Of a DNA stretch of 64,000 bases, positions 59,212 to 64,000 are shown in pieces (position 1 is the first letter of the stretch; each line of letters begins with the position of its first letter). Below the pieces are notes generated by a model that was not told where the DNA came from, did not search any database, and was given only the letters and a program-made list of their open reading frames with translations. Source of the stretch: Vitis vinifera (Eukaryota; Streptophyta; Magnoliopsida; Vitales; Vitaceae); NCBI RefSeq assembly GCF_030704535.1, contig NC_081815.1:1131001-1195000 (forward strand). The letters are read 5' to 3'. A program made the position numbers and the translations under genes.

Positions 59212-61011
59212 ATCGCTGGCATCAAGACCTTCTGAGGTGTAATCAGTTGGGCCATCACATGACTTAAAACTATATCGACTGTTTTTGGAAGTTGCTGCAA
59301 TTGAAAGCTCTTTGTGAGGAGTTGCTGCCTGCCAGGAGCCACTGCACCCCTTCAGGTTTTTCTTCTCAGCAAGCCATCATTTTTTTGGTTTAACAAACTT
59401 CACCAGATGCCAAAACAAAAATGTGAATGCCCCTTGTCATACTCTATGGCTCTGACACACATGCTTGATTACTGAATCGATTCTGACGAATTCTTGTATG
59501 AAATAAGAAGTTAACCACAATTCAAATATACACTCCACAGTGATGCATTAGATTGTTTGTATCTCTGTTTTCATGGATTATATTTGTGTTAAATATTGTC
59601 CCCATTTCACGTTCTGGTTCCTCAATAGAATCTGTCCATATCGATTTCCCTTGTCCTATAACCTAAGGGTGGTCAGAGACTATATATGTTAGAGTGTGAT
59701 TCCATTCACTATAGGGATCTTGAGAGTCCAACAAAATAAGGTAAATTCTTGTTTCATGCTCTATTGACCCCTGCAGTTAACAGGGAAAAGAAAAGAACCC
59801 ATTAGTTGGTGAAAGCTGGACGAGAACAATTTTATTATTTATGGTTGGTTCATGGATTAAATTTGTTTTATTAGTTGGAAATTGAGAAAGTCTGCCCAGT
59901 TTTGTTTGGGTTTTGCTTCGGTTGAAGTCAAAAGAGCGGTCCTAACAAATCCAAGGGCTTTTATTCTTTCATCCCAGTGTATCTGGACATTGAAATTCTA
60001 TTATATTTGACAAGTAAATAAAAATAAATTAAAATTAAGGTTAAAAATTTAAAAATTAAAAGAGCTTTTGAAATTCAATAAATTCTATTTTTTTACTAAT
60101 GCCCGGTCTGGAATTGCTTTTTGAAAAGCTAAAATTCCTTTTTCTAAATTCATTTATGATACAAAAGAGTTCAACATAAATGTTAAAAAAAATATTATTT
60201 CTTATAAAAAAAAATGTTGCCTTTTAATTTCTATTTTGTCTTTTGGCTCGTGCAAGATGCCAAAAACTGCTCAGAAGGATTTGTTTTACAACTTCAGCTT
60301 CCAACCCAATGCAAAAGGCAATTTCAAATGGGCTTATCTTACAGGGCCCAAGAAATGAATGCTCTGGCCCAACTATTCCCTTTGCTGACTGCTGAGCAGG
60401 TCAAGCCCCAAAAACAGGCCCATATGCCACACTACAACCGAGCCCTAATCTACAGAAAAAAGGGAGGGGGAGCGTATTGCAAATTTGGTTCCACTTCCAC
60501 CACCAACAAGATCAAATCTTGAACCTTGATGATACACCTGCGTCTCACCCTAGCATATCTATAACCGGACCCCTGAAGCTTCTATCAAATGCAGTTCGAA
60601 GGTTGACTCAAGTCCGCAAAGCCGTTAAGCCCGCTGAATACTAAATCACCAGGCAAACAACGGATGCCACGTGGCAAAAGAAGACCCATTATCTGCCACG
60701 TTGGAGTGAACCTCCCCATTATGTTTATTATCATCATTGCTCACCACTGTACGTTACTAACCGGAGAGGTAAAGTATTTTAGCCCCCTTTTTCCCTCCTT
60801 AAAATAAATAAATAATAATAAAAATAAAATAAAATAAACACCTCACTCCAAAGTCCAAACATCCCAATATCTGTTCCTCTCCTTCCCTCTTTCTCTCTGC
60901 TTTTGCTTCTTCTCCCTGTTGTTTCTCACAAAGCACCCATTTGGAAGCCATTTATTTACGATATTATCCACTCTTCTCCTTCAATTTCTTCAAAACGACG
61001 GCGTTTCGGCG
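59212..61011. other. Spacer and promoter of the ALFIN-LIKE gene
   Basis: The first 500 bp should contain the WAV2 3' UTR. An AT-rich part lies at 60,000-60,215. A group of GGGC/GCCC words (60,328-60,445) and a perfect G-box (TGCCACGTGGCA, core 60,668-60,673) stand 340-690 bp before the ALFIN-LIKE start, followed by CT-rich leader-like DNA from 60,875. There is no other gene. Confidence 0.5.
60668..60673. promoter_or_regulatory. G-box upstream of ALFIN-LIKE gene
   Basis: The core CACGTG lies inside a 12-bp palindrome, TGCCACGTGGCA. A further GCCACGTTGG follows about 30 bp on. bZIP or bHLH factors bind such sites; function here is inferred. Confidence 0.5.
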
Positions 61012-64000
61012 ATGGATGGTGGACCGCAGTACAATCCTCGAACTGTAGAAGAGGTTTTCAGGGATTTTAAGGGTCGCAGAGCGGGCATGATCAAAGCCCT
61101 CACCACTGGTTAGATTTCGTTTCTGTTTGTTTTTCTCTTGACCTTTTGGTTGCTGAGAAATTGTGGGAGAGACAAAAAAAATGGATAGTGGAGTTGATTT
61201 GAGACTTCACTTAAAAAGTTTTTGGAGTTTTTTTCGTTTTTTTCGTTTTCCTCTGTTTTCTCAGAAGCCAAACGGAGTGTTCTTATTCAAATTTTGACCA
61301 AGTATTATGGTATTGTTTATGCGTATTACCTTTTTCCTTTTTGGTTCGCATTTTGATGGGTTTGTTGTTTTTGGTCATGGATTTGCAGATGTTGAAGAGT
61401 TCTACCAGCAATGCGATCCCGGTTAGGGTTTCTACCTCTGCTTTACTCTTGGACTGCTATGTCCTTTGCAATTTTTGGTTTCTGATGCAATGTCTGGCCT
61501 GTGGTTGAGTATTGGTTTGGGTCAGTAGTTCAAATGTAGTGGTGGTACTGGTGACTGATTTGGTTGAAATTTGCAGTTAAGCTCAGCATTTTGCTTTATT
61601 CGGTTCCTTTTTTTAAATGATTGAATCTTATATGCTATGTCTGGTTTTGGAAAATACGAAGGGAAAAAAAGTTGAAGGAAAATGATTTTCTCATCCTTTT
61701 ACTTTATTATAGAAAATACGAGAAAGAAAATCAAATATAAATTTATGCATGCTTAAATTGTTTAATCTCTATGTAGAAGAGGTAAAAAAAGAGTTTTTAT
61801 TTATTTATTAATTTTAAATTTATTATTTATTTTTCTTCTGACACTATTTCCTTCTATTTTTCTTTTCTATTTTCTTTCCTTTTTATTTTCAGTCAAAATT
61901 TCTTGGAACCTATCTTTGTCCTAGTTTCTTGCGTGGGTATAATTCAAGTTTATTTTTGCAGTTTTGACATACTTCACCAACTTCTCTCATTTGTTAACAT
62001 ATATTGCGTCTTCTGAGTGTAGTAGTATATCATTAACAAGGGTGTCTTTTCCCTTTTTTCTCTCTGTGTGTGCAGTTTCTGTTTCGTGTTGCACTGCTTT
62101 GTTCTTACAGATTAAATTCCTTTATATATATAAAGAAAATCAAGAAAATAAGCTGTCCAAATGTCTCTGTTATCTTAATTTTGGCTTCAGTTCTTAGGGT
62201 TTTTTTTTTGGTTAGAGTTAAATGCCTGTCAAAAGTTTCAGTTTGAATCTGGTATCCTGAAACATGTTTTTTTCTTGAATTGCATGAATTTGAAATAAAG
62301 GTTATTTGCTTTCTATTTGAGTTTTGTGCAACGGAAATCTTAGATGTACTCTAGCAAGGTGAATACGTTTCTACTTTGTTTTCTTCTCCTTCATCTTCTA
62401 CCTATTCACATTCACTTTCAACTAGTCTTCTGTTTATCTCTAATTCCCCATATTTCTATCAAGTTCCCCATTTCTATCAAGATGAATTATGTTCTTGTGA
62501 TGTTTTGCTTGCGCTTTATGCTGAAATAGGGTCCAAGGGTCTTTGAACAAGCTTGCTGCTAACTGCATATATCTCAGCAGGTAGTCCCAGCATTTCCAAT
62601 GCCTTTAAGAAAGATTTTTTGTGCACTTGTGTTTTTTTGTCACACATTCAACTTCAAATAAGGTTTGAAGGGGTGTCGAATAAGCTTGTTGTCTAACTGT
62701 CCACACCTCACAGTAGGTGGTCCTAATGCCCAGAATGACCTGAGTTGCTTTTTGCTTATTGGAACAGAAGCTTTCTAATCCTGTCTGATCCATTTTCTGG
62801 TTGAATGACATTTTATTTATCATTTCACCTCGTGAGGAGAATTTTGGGATTTCATTGATTTCTTTTCAAATTTCTTAATTCTCTATTAAAAAGCTTCAGC
62901 AATTCTAATGGGCCTTGATATGTTCAAGATCTACTATTCCTTGTTTGTCTCTGCAGCATCAATAGGATTGGAAAACCCTTAGGTATTTATTTCTAGAAAT
63001 AGTTAAATTGTGTAGAATTACTAAGTTACAGGGCTTTGGAATATCTTTTTATTACTGATAAATCTTTTTATGTGTGGTACCTTGGTGTGCCCTTTCCAAG
63101 ACGCTGTTATTCTATCCTGTTTTATTCACAATAAAAAAAAAAATCCTGTTATGTGTGAACAGAAGTTAATACATATATCATTTTTCCAGTTATTTGTGTA
63201 TTTATGTGTATGGCTTGTATTAAAAAATTTGTTTCTCTTTCAGAAGCAGTATATGTTTTAATGTTATACCTAAAAGGGTTGTGTTTGCTCCCCTGACTAG
63301 TCAGTTTGGTCCTTTCTAACTTCGCTTGACTTTGTTGTTTTCATGTCTTCAAAGGAGAACAAATATTCATACCTACTTTATGTGGCTACCTTGCTTCAGT
63401 TACCGATGGTTATTGACATGTTGTATTCAACTCACTCTATATTGCAGAGAAGGAAAATCTTTGCCTTTATGGATTCCCTAATGAACTGTGGGAAGTTAAT
63501 TTACCTGCTGAAGAGGTGCCGCCTGAGCTCCCTGAACCTGCCTTAGGTATTAATTTTGCCAGAGATGGGATGCAAGAAAAGGACTGGTTGTCTCTGGTTG
63601 CTGTGCACAGTGATGCTTGGTTACTTGCTGTGGCCTTCTATTTTGGTGCCAGGTTTGGTTTTGATAAAGCTGACAGGTATATCTTTCTTTAACATTCTAA
63701 CCTCTGTCCTAGAGGCCTAATTCCTGAGTTTCATCTTTGCACCAAAAACTTCTCCCAACTTTTTCGCCTTGATCGTTTTTGTTCTATTCTATTCTATAAT
63801 CATTAAATCCAGATCGATTCATCTGTCTAATATATTCCTTTTTATTCTTCATCATCCTGTTCATTTTTTAAATGGTTTTCATTGCAGCAGTTTTGGAAAA
63901 TCCTAGGCTAGAAATATTGCTCTTCATGGTATTTATTGCTGTTCTATTTCATGCATAATATCTGAATCCATGGACAAGTGCCACTTGTGTTATTTTGACA
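61012..64000 (+). CDS. ALFIN-LIKE PHD-finger protein (5' part)
   Basis: Three coding exons are visible: 61,012-61,108; 61,389-61,421; 63,448-63,676. The gene then runs off the window. Phase is continuous for 119 residues: [20 protein letters not shown]..., [31 protein letters not shown], ...[20 protein letters not shown] and [16 protein letters not shown]. This is the N-terminal Alfin domain that binds PRC1 parts and DNA. The PHD finger that reads H3K4me3 should lie beyond 64,000. Exon 2 is only 33 bp, as is usual in this family. Intron 2 is 2.0 kb and no other gene was seen in it. The closing exon 3 donor is AG|GTATAT at 63,677. The family is certain; the member number cannot be read from this part. 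Confidence 0.95.

Noticed and set aside
60600-60650. Phrase GCCGTTAAGCCCGCTGAATA that recalls the start of large-subunit rRNA
   Set aside because: Too short, with no continuing rRNA similarity on either side.
1-64000. CRISPR array, operon or bacterial elements
   Set aside because: The window is plant nuclear DNA. The repeats seen are microsatellites, transposon remains and local duplications, with no regular repeat-spacer pattern.

Overview
The window is plant nuclear DNA. Genes are split by many introns with GT-AG borders, spacers are AT-rich and full of transposon remains, and all seven confident genes belong to land-plant families. The LTR types look like those I remember from grapevine: one carries repeated palindromic TTTCGCA...TGCGAAA motifs, one ends in a C-rich block, and there are small TGT...ACA TRIM elements. 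A Vitis genome is therefore my best guess, by inference only.

Layout. Bases 1-14,200 are a transposon-rich block without a working gene. It holds a broken Ty1/copia fossil into which two further LTRs have inserted, two small TRIM elements in opposite orientation, a degraded LTR-like piece, and three decayed copies of an older local repeat unit. One copy is followed by a possible F-box gene remnant. From 14,700 onward the window is gene territory: an ATL-type RING-H2 ubiquitin ligase (+, 14,712-15,302), the ESCRT-III subunit VPS2 (-, 15,986-19,266), a BIG GRAIN 1-like protein (-, 23,984-25,147), a BREVIS RADIX family protein (-, 27,861-31,806), phospholipid:diacylglycerol acyltransferase PDAT1 (+, 35,927-41,088), the CCAAT-binding factor subunit NF-YA (+, 47,407-50,119, with a miR169-like site in its 3' UTR), the alpha/beta hydrolase WAV2 (+, 51,996-59,211), and the 5' part of an ALFIN-LIKE PHD-finger gene (+, from 61,012 and running off the window).

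I rebuilt exon borders by hand. Reading phase closes exactly in VPS2 (226 aa), BRX (371 aa), PDAT1 (672 aa), NF-YA (350 aa) and WAV2 (317 aa spliced form or 335 aa read-through form). The genes act in unrelated processes: protein turnover, endosomal sorting, auxin and growth signalling, oil synthesis, transcription, root bending and chromatin reading. Nothing suggests a cluster with a joint function. WAV2 introns carry LINE remains and a MITE-like repeat, and BRX seems to use a rare GC-AG intron. I found no clearly new biological system. The best candidates for a second look are the G-box-rich island at 21.3-21.75 kb, the GC-AG intron of BRX, the two possible WAV2 C-termini, the NF-YA leader with its miR169 site, and the opposed TRIM pair.
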